Numbered from the stretch's first letter, positions 45,719 through 53,437 are shown. The stretch is DNA of 64,000 bases from Variovorax sp037204085 (GCF_037204085.1 NZ_JBBCBW010000005.1:186001-250000); one strand, 5' to 3'. Numbers and translations are program-made. The notes: generated by a model from the letters alone, not told the origin.

Positions 45719-46243
45719 ATGTTGACCGAAGACGGCAAACATCTATACGTCAGCTACGACGAGTACCACAACCTGATCGAGAAGCTCGCGATCAAGGTGC
45801 ACCAGTCGGGCTGGGAGTTCGACACCATTCTTTGCCTCGCGCGCGGCGGCATGCGCCCCGGCGACGTGCTCTCGCGCATCTTCAGCAAGCCGCTCGCCAT
45901 CATGTCGACCAGCTCGTACCGCGCCGACGCCGGCACGGTGCAGGGCCATCTCGACATTGCCCGCTACATCACCACGCCCAAGGGCGAGATCGCAGGCAAG
46001 GTGCTGTTGGTGGACGACCTGGCCGATTCGGGCCATACGCTGCATGCGGTGATGGACATGCTGCGCAACAACTACAAGCCGATCACCGAGCTGCGCAGCG
46101 CCGTGCTCTGGACCAAGGCGCTGTCGACCTTCACGCCTGACTACTCGGTCGAGTACCTCGCGACCAACCCCTGGATTCACCAGCCCTTTGAAGGCTACGA
46201 CTCGCTCGGGCCTGAAAAGCTGCTCGAGAAGTGGTCGGTCTGA
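45719..46243 (+). CDS. Purine-type phosphoribosyltransferase
   Basis: A 174-residue type I phosphoribosyltransferase. The PRPP-binding motif is VLLVDDLADSGHTL (about 97-110), with the pyrophosphate loop LARGGMRPGD. Length and the C-terminal WIHQPFEGYDSLG resemble Gpt-like xanthine/hypoxanthine enzymes. Following purA by 18 bp it probably serves purine salvage. The exact base (xanthine, guanine or hypoxanthine) cannot be fixed from sequence alone. Confidence 0.85.
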   Translation: MLTEDGKHLYVSYDEYHNLIEKLAIKVHQSGWEFDTILCLARGGMRPGDVLSRIFSKPLAIMSTSSYRADAGTVQGHLDIARYITTPKGEIAGKVLLVDDLADSGHTLHAVMDMLRNNYKPITELRSAVLWTKALSTFTPDYSVEYLATNPWIHQPFEGYDSLGPEKLLEKWSV

Positions 46244-46388
46244 CCTGATCTCGCCCCGGGGCGGCGACTCATCAGCACCCCGGGCGCGCGCGCATGTAGG
46301 CGCACTGCGCGTATGCGCCGCCATGGCTTGCAGTACCCGCTGCAACGATGTAGAACAATAGCGTTAAAGCTTGAAGTTCACAGGCAGT

Positions 46389-46416
46389 TTTGGAGCCTTC
46401 AGCGGCTCCAAAGGAG
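46389..46416 (+). promoter_or_regulatory. 5'UTR hairpin abutting the Shine-Dalgarno of the hemerythrin-like gene
   Basis: TTTGGAGCC-TTCAGC-GGCTCCAAA (46389-46412) is a perfect 9-bp stem whose last base touches GGAG (46413-46416), the ribosome site of the ATG at 46423. A weak promoter candidate is TTGCAG (46328) with TAGAAC (46351), spacer 17. The hairpin could occlude the ribosome or act as a thermometer or protein site; this is inference. Confidence 0.5.
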
Positions 46417-46422
46417 TCAGGC

Positions 46423-46956
46423 ATGTTGGCAGCGGAATGCGCGTGGGCCATCTTGCGCGCCGAGCACGTTCGCACCCGGGAATTGCTGGATTGCCTCCGC
46501 GAGGCGATGAAGGCAGGGGGCGAGGCGAGCGTTCGGCAACGCGCAACATCCGCCATCGAGATCATCGAGCGGCTTCGGGCCTTCGAAGAAAACACGCATC
46601 GCCCCAAAGGCGTTGTCATGCTGAACATACTGCGCGGCAGGTCGCGCGAAGCCGACGAGCTCCTTGAGCAGCTCGATGCCGAGAGCGAGTGCTGCAATGG
46701 CCTCATCTCGCAGGCGAGGCTGCTGCTCGAGCGCGCCCGGTCCGGTGACCCGGATGCGGCTGGGCAGGCCGGGGCCCTGTTGCGGCAGCACCGGCAGTTC
46801 ATGTCCACGCATCTGGACAAGGAAGACACGCTCCTGCATTCGCAAACCGCGCTGCTGCTCACGGCCGAGGAGTGGGCGACCGTGGTTTCGTCCATCTCCA
46901 AGGAGGTGGGCGCCGCGAGAAAGCGCGAGCATCGGCGCTTACCGGTGCGCGGGTAA
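46423..46956 (+). CDS. Hemerythrin-like (HHE) protein
   Basis: A 177-residue four-helix protein with spaced metal-ligand candidates: His15 (RAEHVRTRELL), His59 (FEENTHRPKG), His123 (RQHRQFMSTH), His130 and Glu134 (THLDKEDTLLH). This is the pattern of hemerythrin HHE cation-binding domains that bind a di-iron centre and sense O2 or NO. Cys90/Cys91 are an unusual adjacent pair. ATG 46423 follows AAAGGAG. The upstream in-frame ATG at 46390 lies inside the leader hairpin. It is a lone gene, convergent with the VOC gene. Confidence 0.8.
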   Translation: MLAAECAWAILRAEHVRTRELLDCLREAMKAGGEASVRQRATSAIEIIERLRAFEENTHRPKGVVMLNILRGRSREADELLEQLDAESECCNGLISQARLLLERARSGDPDAAGQAGALLRQHRQFMSTHLDKEDTLLHSQTALLLTAEEWATVVSSISKEVGAARKREHRRLPVRG

Positions 46957-46981
46957 GCCTCGAGGAGGCCGCGACCCTTGC

Positions 46982-47434
46982 CTACGCTTCGCCGGAATCG
47001 AACATCGCGGTGTAGCGCCGCTGCATCTCTTCGGGCGTCAGCTTCTCGATGCTGTGGCCCACGTTCCAGCGGTGTCCGAACGGATCGCGGAACACGCCTG
47101 ATCGCTCGCCGTAGAACTGGTCCTGTGGCGCCATGTCGAGCGTGGCACCGGCCTTGACGGCTCGCGCCACCACGGCATCGGCATCGTCCACGTGCAGATG
47201 CAGCGTGACCGCGGTGCCGCCGAGCGTCTTGGCGCTGTGGATGTTGTATTCGGCGAACTCGTCTGAAAGCATCAGGATCGCGCCGTTGTGGAAGTCGAGC
47301 TCCGCATGTCCGATGCGGCCGCTCGGTTCGGTCAGCCGGAAGATTTCCTTGACCTCGAAGACCTTGCAGTAGAAGTCGATGGCGGCGCCGGCATCGTCGA
47401 CGCAGAGGTACGGAAAAAGCTCGTGGATGGCCAT
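46982..47434 (-). CDS. VOC-family glyoxalase-like protein (PhnB type)
   Basis: A 150-residue protein of the vicinal-oxygen-chelate fold: FPYLCVDDAGAAIDFYCKVFEVKEIFRL, IGHAELDFHNGAILMLSDEF, and the second half VTLHLHVDDADAVVARAVKAGATL with GERSGVFRDPFGHRWNVGHSIE. This matches the YcfI/PhnB-like subgroup of no settled substrate. Start ATG 47434 has AAAGGCAG upstream; a longer frame from 47536 overlaps the divergent metC-like start. It may detoxify or bind small molecules. Confidence 0.85.
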   Translation of the reverse strand: MAIHELFPYLCVDDAGAAIDFYCKVFEVKEIFRLTEPSGRIGHAELDFHNGAILMLSDEFAEYNIHSAKTLGGTAVTLHLHVDDADAVVARAVKAGATLDMAPQDQFYGERSGVFRDPFGHRWNVGHSIEKLTPEEMQRRYTAMFDSGEA

Positions 47435-47519
47435 GGAAGCTGCCTTTCGAGTGAGGTGAAAAACAGGCTGTTGCCCATCGGCGCATTGTGCGGCGAAACG
47501 CCGCGCTAGCATCGGGGCC

Positions 47520-48713
47520 ATGAGCAAGCCCTCCACGACCCTGATTCACCATCCCTACAAGCCGCCCGCCAACTTCGCCGCGCCGCAGCCGGGGATCTAC
47601 AAGGCCTCGACCGTGTTCTTCGCCGACGTGGCCGCCATGCGCGCACGCGACTGGAAAACCAAGGCCGGCTACACCTACGGCCTGCACGGCACGCCGACCA
47701 CCTTCACGCTCGAGGAACGCCTGGCCACGCTCGAAGGCGGCACCGAATGCCTGCTGGTGCCGAGCGGGCTTGCTGCCATCTCGCTGGTTGCCTTCGCTTT
47801 CCTGAAGAGCGGCGACGAGGTGCTGATTCCCGACAACGCCTACGGCCCCAACAAGGCGCTGGCCACCGGCGAGTTGGCCAACTTCGGCATCACGCACCGC
47901 ATGTACGACGCGATGAATCCGGCCGACCTGCAGGCCAAGCTCTCCGACCGTACGCGGCTCGTATGGATCGAGGCGGCGGGCTCGGTGACGATGGAGTTTC
48001 CAGACCTGCCGGCCCTGGTCGACATCTGCCGCGCCCGCGGCGTGGTCACGGCGCTGGACAACACCTGGGGCGCGGGCCTGGCGTTCGCCCCCTTCGATTT
48101 CAACGGCAGCGGGCAGGGCGCGGACATCTCGGTGCATGCGCTCACCAAATACCCGAGCGGCGGCGGCGACGTGCTGATGGGCAGCGTGACTACGCGCGAC
48201 GAGCGGCTGCACCGCGCGCTCAAGCTCACCCACATGCGCATGGGGTTCGGCGTGGGCGTTGGCGACGTCGAGACGCTGCTGCGCTCGCTGCCCAGCATCG
48301 GGCTGCGCTACGCCGCCCACGACCGCACCGCGCGCGACCTGGCACGCTGGCTCAGCGGCCGCGAAGAGATCGCCCAGGTGCTCCACCCGGCGCTCGAGGA
48401 GTCGCCGGGCCATGCGAACTGGCGCACCCTGTGCGGCGAAACCGACCTGGCCGCGGGCCTGTTCTCGGTCGTGTTCGATGCGAGCTACAGCACCGAACAG
48501 GTCGACCGCTTCTGCGACAGCCTGAACCTGTTCCGTCTCGGCTATTCATGGGGCGGCCCGGTCAGCCTGGTGGTGCCCTACGACATCGGCCTGATGCGCG
48601 ATGCGAACGTGGCCCCCTGGCCGCACAAGGGCACGCTCGTGCGCTTCTCGATCGGCCTGGAGGACGTGGAAGACCTGCGCGCCGACCTGCAGCAGGCGCT
48701 GCTGCAGATGTAG
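47520..48713 (+). CDS. metC: Cystathionine beta-lyase / Cys-Met metabolism PLP enzyme
   Basis: A 397-residue PLP-dependent enzyme of the cystathionine beta/gamma-lyase family. YTYGLHGTPTTFTLEERLATLEGG leads. The PLP-binding Lys is Lys210 in VHALTKYPSGGGDVLMGS, with DNTWGAGL holding the pyridine-N Asp. The C-terminal FRLGYSWGGPVSLVVPYD and LVRFSIGLEDVEDLRADLQQAL are as in MetC. It likely cleaves cystathionine to homocysteine. It is divergent from the VOC gene across 85 bp. Confidence 0.88.
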   Translation: MSKPSTTLIHHPYKPPANFAAPQPGIYKASTVFFADVAAMRARDWKTKAGYTYGLHGTPTTFTLEERLATLEGGTECLLVPSGLAAISLVAFAFLKSGDEVLIPDNAYGPNKALATGELANFGITHRMYDAMNPADLQAKLSDRTRLVWIEAAGSVTMEFPDLPALVDICRARGVVTALDNTWGAGLAFAPFDFNGSGQGADISVHALTKYPSGGGDVLMGSVTTRDERLHRALKLTHMRMGFGVGVGDVETLLRSLPSIGLRYAAHDRTARDLARWLSGREEIAQVLHPALEESPGHANWRTLCGETDLAAGLFSVVFDASYSTEQVDRFCDSLNLFRLGYSWGGPVSLVVPYDIGLMRDANVAPWPHKGTLVRFSIGLEDVEDLRADLQQALLQM

Positions 48714-48728
48714 GCCCTGCCCAGGCGC

Positions 48729-49694
48729 ATGGCAAGAAAGAATCGCAAGAGCCAGCCCATCGCCGCGCCCGCCCCGCGTGGCATGGCACCGGCACGCGCG
48801 GCAAATACCCATACCGCTGCGCCGCGCGTGCTCGAGGTTCCCGCACACGTGCTGGAAGCGCTGGCGCGTGAGGGAGCGGTGGAGGGTGTGCCGGACCTCG
48901 TTGCCACGCGGCTCCTGCTCGGCGGGCTGGTAGCGCTTTTTGCGCTGATGGCGCTCTCCTTTGCCGCCGCGGTGGTGCTGCAGGATGACTGGTCGAACTT
49001 GCGCGGCAACGAGGGGATCGTCGCGTTGGCCGTGCTCGCGCTTGTTGCCGGGCTGGGCGGCGGGCTCTGGTATTTGCTGCGGCAGTTTGCGCATGTGAGC
49101 CAGGGCTCGATGCGGATCGACGCCGAAGGCATGCGCTGGGGCGATCCCGCGTCGCCGCAGGCGGTGGCGTGGCGCGAGGTCTGCCGCGTGCGCGCTGGCC
49201 TGCAGGATGTGAAAACCGAATTCACTTCGAGCGATGCGATCGTCAAGCGGCTTGTCTTCCAGCGGGCCTCGGGTGGCGGCGAAACCATGGATGTGAGGCT
49301 GCCATTGGCGCTGACCATGGACGCTCCGCGTGTGCTGCGCTTTCGCAACCGCGCCGCACTCCTGCGGGCGTTGCTGCTGCGGCTTGCCACCCAGCCCCGG
49401 CCGAGGCTGCGCTTTGCAGCGGAGGTGTTCATCGACGCCGGCATCGATCCGCAGACGTGGGAGCCGATGCTGGCGCCAAGGCGCTGGATGTGGCTTTCGT
49501 CCCTTGCCGCGCTGCTGCCGGTGCTGGCAGTGTTTCTCTTCTGGCCGCTGGGCGAACACGTCGGCTGGATGATTGCGGCCCTGGTCCTCGCGATGCTGGC
49601 CGGCGCCGGTGCCATGGGCTGGTTCATGGACCAGCGCTATCCAGGTTTGCAAGGTGTGTTCGAGTTCGAAACACCCACAGGCCCCGTGCCTTGA
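48729..49694 (+). CDS. Hypothetical protein with four membrane helices
   Basis: A 321-residue protein of unknown family. Residues 1-40 are basic (MARKNRKSQPIA). Predicted helices: about 59-82, 97-118, 253-275 and 280-302. Between helices 2 and 3 lies a soluble domain of about 130 residues with a PH-like look (MRIDAEGMRWGDPASPQAVAWREVCRVRAGLQDVKTEF). The layout, two helix pairs around a beta-rich domain, resembles PH-domain membrane proteins, but I do not recognise it. ATG 48729 is 15 bp after the lyase stop, so it may be co-transcribed. Confidence 0.7.
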   Translation: MARKNRKSQPIAAPAPRGMAPARAANTHTAAPRVLEVPAHVLEALAREGAVEGVPDLVATRLLLGGLVALFALMALSFAAAVVLQDDWSNLRGNEGIVALAVLALVAGLGGGLWYLLRQFAHVSQGSMRIDAEGMRWGDPASPQAVAWREVCRVRAGLQDVKTEFTSSDAIVKRLVFQRASGGGETMDVRLPLALTMDAPRVLRFRNRAALLRALLLRLATQPRPRLRFAAEVFIDAGIDPQTWEPMLAPRRWMWLSSLAALLPVLAVFLFWPLGEHVGWMIAALVLAMLAGAGAMGWFMDQRYPGLQGVFEFETPTGPVP

Positions 49695-49718
49695 GACCGC
49701 ACCGTTATCGCTTACAGT
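49691..49718 (+). promoter_or_regulatory. Candidate promoter of the Lys-rich small protein
   Basis: TTGAGA (49691-49696), a 16-bp spacer and TACAGT (49713-49718). The -35 overlaps the stop codon of the preceding gene. The predicted start of transcription is about 49725, directly before the palindrome at 49728. Confidence 0.5.
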
Positions 49719-49727
49719 AGGCTACGC

Positions 49728-49744
49728 ACAGTCACCGTGACTGT
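49728..49744. promoter_or_regulatory. 17-bp perfect palindrome in the leader of the Lys-rich protein
   Basis: ACAGTCAC-C-GTGACTGT is symmetric over 8 bp each side and falls at about +4 to +20 of the predicted transcript. It could be an operator or, as RNA, a 7-bp stem with a CCG loop ahead of the AAGGAG ribosome site. Confidence 0.55.
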
Positions 49745-49763
49745 CTCGCCTCAAGGAGAAGCA

Positions 49764-49967
49764 GTGGCAACACCAAATTACGGCTACGAAAAGCGCCAGA
49801 AGGAGCTGGCCAAGAAGAAGAAAAAGGAAGAGAAGCTCCGCGAGAAGGCCAATCGCAAGCTCTCCCCAAGCAGCGAAGGACTCGCCCCGGGCGACCCGGA
49901 AACCGACGTGGCCTCGCTCGAACGCGACCCGCCGACGGTGCCCGAATTGCCAACCAAGAACGGTTGA
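49764..49967 (+). CDS. Small Lys/Glu-rich protein
   Basis: A 67-residue protein starting at GTG 49764, placed by a strong AAGGAG about six bases upstream; the start at 49737 would lie inside the palindrome. It has a highly charged N-terminal half (YEKRQKELAKKKKKEEKLREK) and an acidic/Pro C-terminal half. It probably forms a basic helix that could bind nucleic acid, but no family is recognised. It has its own promoter-like and operator-like sites and a strong terminator, so it looks like an independently regulated small gene. Confidence 0.75.
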   Translation: MATPNYGYEKRQKELAKKKKKEEKLREKANRKLSPSSEGLAPGDPETDVASLERDPPTVPELPTKNG

Positions 49968-49989
49968 TTCACCGATCGACGCTTTGGAA

Positions 49990-50029
49990 AAAAAGCCGCT
50001 GCAAGCCCCAAGGCCTGCAGCGGCTTTTT
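49990..50029. terminator. Bidirectional terminator between the small protein and tesA
   Basis: AAAAAGCCGCTGCA (49990-50003) pairs perfectly with TGCAGCGGCTTTTT (50016-50029) around a 12-nt loop, with A run and T run on the two sides. It serves the plus-strand small gene and the minus-strand tesA. Confidence 0.92.
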
Positions 50030-50042
50030 GTTTGTGCCGGGC

Positions 50043-50723
50043 CTACTTGGCAGCGAGCAGCTTGCGCAGTTCCGGCCACACGTTCTCGAGCAACTGGGGC
50101 TGCGCCGCGGCCGTGGGATGAATGCGGTCGGCCTGGAAGAGCGCAAGCGCATCGGGGGCGTCGGCCACGCCCTTGAGAAGAAAGGGCACCAGCGCCGCCT
50201 TGGTGGCGCTGGCCACCTTGCCGAACACCGCCTCGAAGCGCCGCGTGTAGTCGCCGCCGTAATTGGGCGGCACCTGGATGCCGACGATCAGCACCTTGGC
50301 TCCGGCCGCCTGCGCCGCCTTGGTGATCTGCAGCAGGTTTTCCTCGGTGTTCTGGAGCGGCAGGCCGCGCAGGGCGTCGTTGGCGCCAAGCTCCACCACC
50401 ACGTGGCTGGGCTTGTGCTGCGTGAGCAGCGACGCAAAACGGGCGCGCCCGCCCGAGCTCGTGTCGCCGCTGATGCTGGCGTTGACCACCGTGGCCGGGA
50501 TCTTTTGCTCAGCAAGCCGCTTCTCAAGCAGGGGCACCCAGCCTTCGCCGCGCTTCAGGCCGTATTCGGCACTCAGCGAATCGCCGAGCACCAGAATCAC
50601 CGGTTTGCGAGGTGCCGCAGCCTGTGCGGTCTGGGCGTGTGCCGTTGCCGATGCCCCTGCAATGCCGGAAGCGGCGGCGGTCAAGATAAAGTCACGTCGA
50701 TTCAAAACGAAAAGCCTTTCCAT
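50043..50723 (-). CDS. tesA: GDSL-type arylesterase/thioesterase/lysophospholipase (TesA-like)
   Basis: A 226-residue periplasmic GDSL hydrolase. The Tat-like leader has RRDF at residues 9-12 followed by a hydrophobic stretch to about 30. The SGNH blocks are GDSLSAEYG (Ser49), GDTSSGGRARF, VVELGANDALRG (Asn) and DRIHPTAAAQPQL (Asp/His). ATG 50723 has GGGAG seven bases upstream; TTG 50705 would give a shorter Tat leader and is an alternative. The start codon overlaps that of the divergent ABC gene (CATG). Confidence 0.92.
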   Translation of the reverse strand: MERLFVLNRRDFILTAAASGIAGASATAHAQTAQAAAPRKPVILVLGDSLSAEYGLKRGEGWVPLLEKRLAEQKIPATVVNASISGDTSSGGRARFASLLTQHKPSHVVVELGANDALRGLPLQNTEENLLQITKAAQAAGAKVLIVGIQVPPNYGGDYTRRFEAVFGKVASATKAALVPFLLKGVADAPDALALFQADRIHPTAAAQPQLLENVWPELRKLLAAK

Positions 50724-51444
50724 GTCCCAACTCCCGTCTGAAGCCATTGTCGCCGTCGAGCACGTGTTCAAGTCCGTTACAGACTCGACCGGTACGCTGG
50801 ACATTCTGCAGGACATCGATTTCACCCTGGGCGCGCGGGAAACCGCCGCCATCGTGGGGGCTTCGGGCTCCGGCAAGAGTACCTTGCTGTCGATCATCGC
50901 GGGGCTGGACACGCCCACGCGCGGCACCGTCAAGCTCGCGGGCGACGATATCTTTGCCATCGACGAAGATGCGCGCGCCGCTCTCAGGGCCCAGCGCGTG
51001 GGTTTCGTCTTCCAGAGCTTCCAGCTGCTTGGCAACCTGAGCGCACTCGAGAACGTGATGCTGCCGCTGGAACTGGCCGGCCGCAAGGATGCGCGCAAGG
51101 CCGCCACCGAGATGCTCGGACGGGTCGGGCTCGGGCAGCGGCTCGGGCACTATCCCAAGGTGCTCTCGGGCGGCGAACAGCAGCGGGTGGCCCTGGCTCG
51201 GGCATTTGTGGTCCAGCCGGCCCTGCTGCTGGCCGACGAGCCCACCGGCAGCCTCGACTTTGCGACGGGCGAGCAGGTGATGCGGCTGATGTTCGACCTG
51301 AACCGCGAACTCGGCACCACCCTCGTGCTCGTTACCCACGACCGCGGCATTGCGGCCCAATGCGAGCGCCGCATCACCATCGAAGCCGGGCGCATGGCGC
51401 TCAACGAGTCCAAGCCCGTGCTGGTGGCCTCGCTCGAGGCATGA
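50722..51444 (+). CDS. ybbA: ABC transporter ATP-binding protein (YbbA/LolD-like)
   Basis: A 240-residue ATPase of the MacB/LolD/YbbA group. Walker A is GASGSGKST (about 45-53), with Q-loop in FVFQSFQLLGNLSALENV, signature LSGGEQQR, Walker B LLLADEPTGSLD and switch His VTHDRG. It is divergent from tesA, exactly as E. coli ybbA is from tesA, but the FtsX-type permease ybbP that should follow is absent; an unrelated gene overlaps its stop by ATGA. The true permease partner is therefore not visible here. Confidence 0.9.
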   Translation: MSQLPSEAIVAVEHVFKSVTDSTGTLDILQDIDFTLGARETAAIVGASGSGKSTLLSIIAGLDTPTRGTVKLAGDDIFAIDEDARAALRAQRVGFVFQSFQLLGNLSALENVMLPLELAGRKDARKAATEMLGRVGLGQRLGHYPKVLSGGEQQRVALARAFVVQPALLLADEPTGSLDFATGEQVMRLMFDLNRELGTTLVLVTHDRGIAAQCERRITIEAGRMALNESKPVLVASLEA

Positions 51445-52421
51445 TCGTTCCCAGGTTCTGGGCCGAAGGCCGAATTCAGGAGCGGGTGGCGGGCAAGCAG
51501 ATCACGGTGCGGCGCTACGGCTGGTCCGACGACAGCCCGATTGCCGCGCAGGCGCATGCCGACCAGCGCACGCAGGAAGCCTTCGAGCGCATCGCCCGTG
51601 GCGAGCAGCTCGACCGCCGCGAGCGCAAGCTGGCCTACAACGGCGCCCAGGGCGTACCCATCCGCGAGGAAATCGTCGAGCGGCAGGGCGACACCGTCAT
51701 TACCCGCAACAGCTACGGCGCGCGCTGCCTCAACACGCCCGATGTGCTGTTCGTGGACATCGACTTCGAGGAGCCGCTGCGCGGCAGCGTGTTCGGCTTT
51801 GCGCTGGCGCCCGCGCTGATTGCGGGCGTCGTCGGCGGATGGGCCGCCAAGACCTGGGTGGGCGGTTTGATCGCGGCCGTCGTGGTCTTCATCGTTGCCT
51901 ACCGCATCGGCCTGGCCAAGAAGCGCGGAGAGGCCAGCAGCAATCCCTCGCCTGAAAAACGCGCGGCCGAGCGCATCGGGCGCTTCGTGCAGCAAAACCC
52001 CGACTGGCACTTGCGCCTTTACCGCACCCCGGCCGGCTTTCGCGTGCTGGCAATGCACGACGTCTTCAGCCCGGCCGACCCGGCGGTGGCCGAATGCTTC
52101 GAGGCGCTGGGCGTCGACAAGACCTATGCGCGCATGTGCCGCAACCAGAACTGCTTTCGCGCCCGGCTGAGCGCCAAGCCCTGGCGCATCGGCATCGGCG
52201 AACACATGCGGCCCCAGCCGGGCGTCTGGCCCGTGTCACCGGAGAAGCTGCCGGTGCGCGACGCCTGGGTGGCGCGCTATGAAAAGGCGGCCGAAAGCCA
52301 TGCCGCCTGCCAGTACCTGGAAAGCGCCGGCAACAGTGGCCGGGTGCATCCAAACGCTCTGGCCGTTCAGGAACTGCACGACGAAAAAAGCCGGGCGCAC
52401 AGCGGTTTGCCGATTGCCTGA
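51441..52421 (+). CDS. Unknown membrane protein coupled to the ABC ATPase
   Basis: A 326-residue protein I do not recognise. It has a soluble N-terminal part (1-110) and two adjacent helices at about 116-160 (GFALAPALIAGVVGGWAAKTW, GGLIAAVVVFIVAYRIGL). The soluble C-terminal part begins EKRAAERIGRFVQQNPDWHLRLYRTPAGFRVLAMHDVFSPADP. A Cys pair is at MCRNQNCFRARL (about 233-239). The C-terminal half resembles a small-molecule or phosphodiester-type fold only vaguely. ATG 51441 overlaps the ABC stop, so expression is coupled. It is too short and has too few helices to be the FtsX-like permease. Confidence 0.75.
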   Translation: MIVPRFWAEGRIQERVAGKQITVRRYGWSDDSPIAAQAHADQRTQEAFERIARGEQLDRRERKLAYNGAQGVPIREEIVERQGDTVITRNSYGARCLNTPDVLFVDIDFEEPLRGSVFGFALAPALIAGVVGGWAAKTWVGGLIAAVVVFIVAYRIGLAKKRGEASSNPSPEKRAAERIGRFVQQNPDWHLRLYRTPAGFRVLAMHDVFSPADPAVAECFEALGVDKTYARMCRNQNCFRARLSAKPWRIGIGEHMRPQPGVWPVSPEKLPVRDAWVARYEKAAESHAACQYLESAGNSGRVHPNALAVQELHDEKSRAHSGLPIA

Positions 52422-52454
52422 AAGGCAGGGCGCGCCGCCCTCGATAATCAGGGG

Positions 52455-53201
52455 ATGTCTTCCCCTAAAGTGATCTTCGGCTTCCATGCCGTGAGCGTGC
52501 GCATCAAGACCGCGCCCAAATCGGTGCTCGAAGTGATGTTCGACACCAGCCGGCGCGATGCGCGCATGAAACAGTTCATTGCGCGCGCGCAGGAAGCCGG
52601 CGTGCGGCTGGTCGAGGCGGACGGCCTGCGCCTTGCCAAGCTCAGCGGCAGCCACGGCCACCAGGGCGTGGTGGCGCGGGTCGAACCCATTGCGCAGGTC
52701 CGCTCGCTCGACGAACTGCTCGAGGGCCTTGAAGAAGCCGGCACCGTGCCTCTTCTGCTGGTGCTCGACGGCGTGACCGATCCGCACAACCTGGGCGCCT
52801 GCCTGCGCGTGGCCGACGGCGCCGGGGCGCACGCAGTCATCGCGCCCAAGGACCATGCGGCCGGCATCAACGCCACCGTGGCCAAGGTGGCGAGCGGCGC
52901 CGCCGAAACCGTGCCGTACTTCATGGTGACCAACCTGGCGCGCACGCTGAACGAACTCAAGGAACGCAACATCTGGTGCGTGGGCACCAGCGACGATGCA
53001 CCCGGCACCCTCTACCAGAGCGACTTCAAGCGCCCGCTGGCGCTGGTGCTCGGCGCCGAAGGCGAGGGCATGCGCCAGCTCACCCGCAAGACCTGCGACG
53101 AACTCGTGAGCATTCCGATGGCCGGAGCGGTTGAAAGCCTGAACGTTTCGGTAGCCAGCGGCGTGTGCCTCTACGAGGCGATGCGGCAGCGCGGCATCTG
53201 A
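52455..53201 (+). CDS. rlmB: 23S rRNA 2'-O-methyltransferase RlmB (TrmH family)
   Basis: A 248-residue SPOUT methyltransferase that methylates G2251 of 23S rRNA. The N-terminal substrate-binding domain has IFGFHAVSVRIKTAPKSVLEVM and GSHGHQGVVARVEP. The knotted catalytic domain has LLLVLDGVTDPHNLGACLRVADGAGAHAVI, LVLGAEGEGMRQLTRKTCDELVSIPM and AVESLNVSVASGVCLYEAMRQR. ATG 52455 directly follows AGGGG; GATAAT at 52443 is six bases away, so the leader may be minimal. Confidence 0.95.
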   Translation: MSSPKVIFGFHAVSVRIKTAPKSVLEVMFDTSRRDARMKQFIARAQEAGVRLVEADGLRLAKLSGSHGHQGVVARVEPIAQVRSLDELLEGLEEAGTVPLLLVLDGVTDPHNLGACLRVADGAGAHAVIAPKDHAAGINATVAKVASGAAETVPYFMVTNLARTLNELKERNIWCVGTSDDAPGTLYQSDFKRPLALVLGAEGEGMRQLTRKTCDELVSIPMAGAVESLNVSVASGVCLYEAMRQRGI

Positions 53202-53326
53202 GGCGATTGCTCGGCTGGAGGTGATCGAAACCTGTTCGGCCACCATCAGCGCAGCGGGGCGGGCGTGCAACAAGGGAAGAAGAGGCGTCGCCGAGACGGG
53301 CGAAGGAATCGAGGCGGACATGGGCG

Positions 53327-53380
53327 AGCTGACTTGTAGCGATACGCACCGCGAACTGCGGTGCGCACGCGAAGTCAGCT
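53327..53380. repeat. Nested two-stem palindrome
   Basis: Outer stem AGCTGACTT (53327-53335) with AAGTCAGCT (53372-53380). Inner stem CGCACCGC (53345-53352) with GCGGTGCG (53358-53365) and a 5-nt loop. Both stems are perfect, with internal loops of 9 and 6 nt. No T run follows on either strand, so it is not a plain terminator. It lies in the convergent gap between rlmB and the small membrane gene and could be an ncRNA fold, a mobile palindrome, or an mRNA 3' end. The remainder of 53202-53437 shows no convincing gene. Confidence 0.7.
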
Positions 53381-53437
53381 ACGCCATGGCCGCGCGGCGT
53401 GAAGCCTGTGTGGAATGTGCGGTAGTCGCCATCGAAC

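Noticed and set aside
52427..52441. AGGGCG-CGC-CGCCCT hairpin before rlmB
   Set aside because: Short GC palindrome without T run, expected by chance in this GC range.
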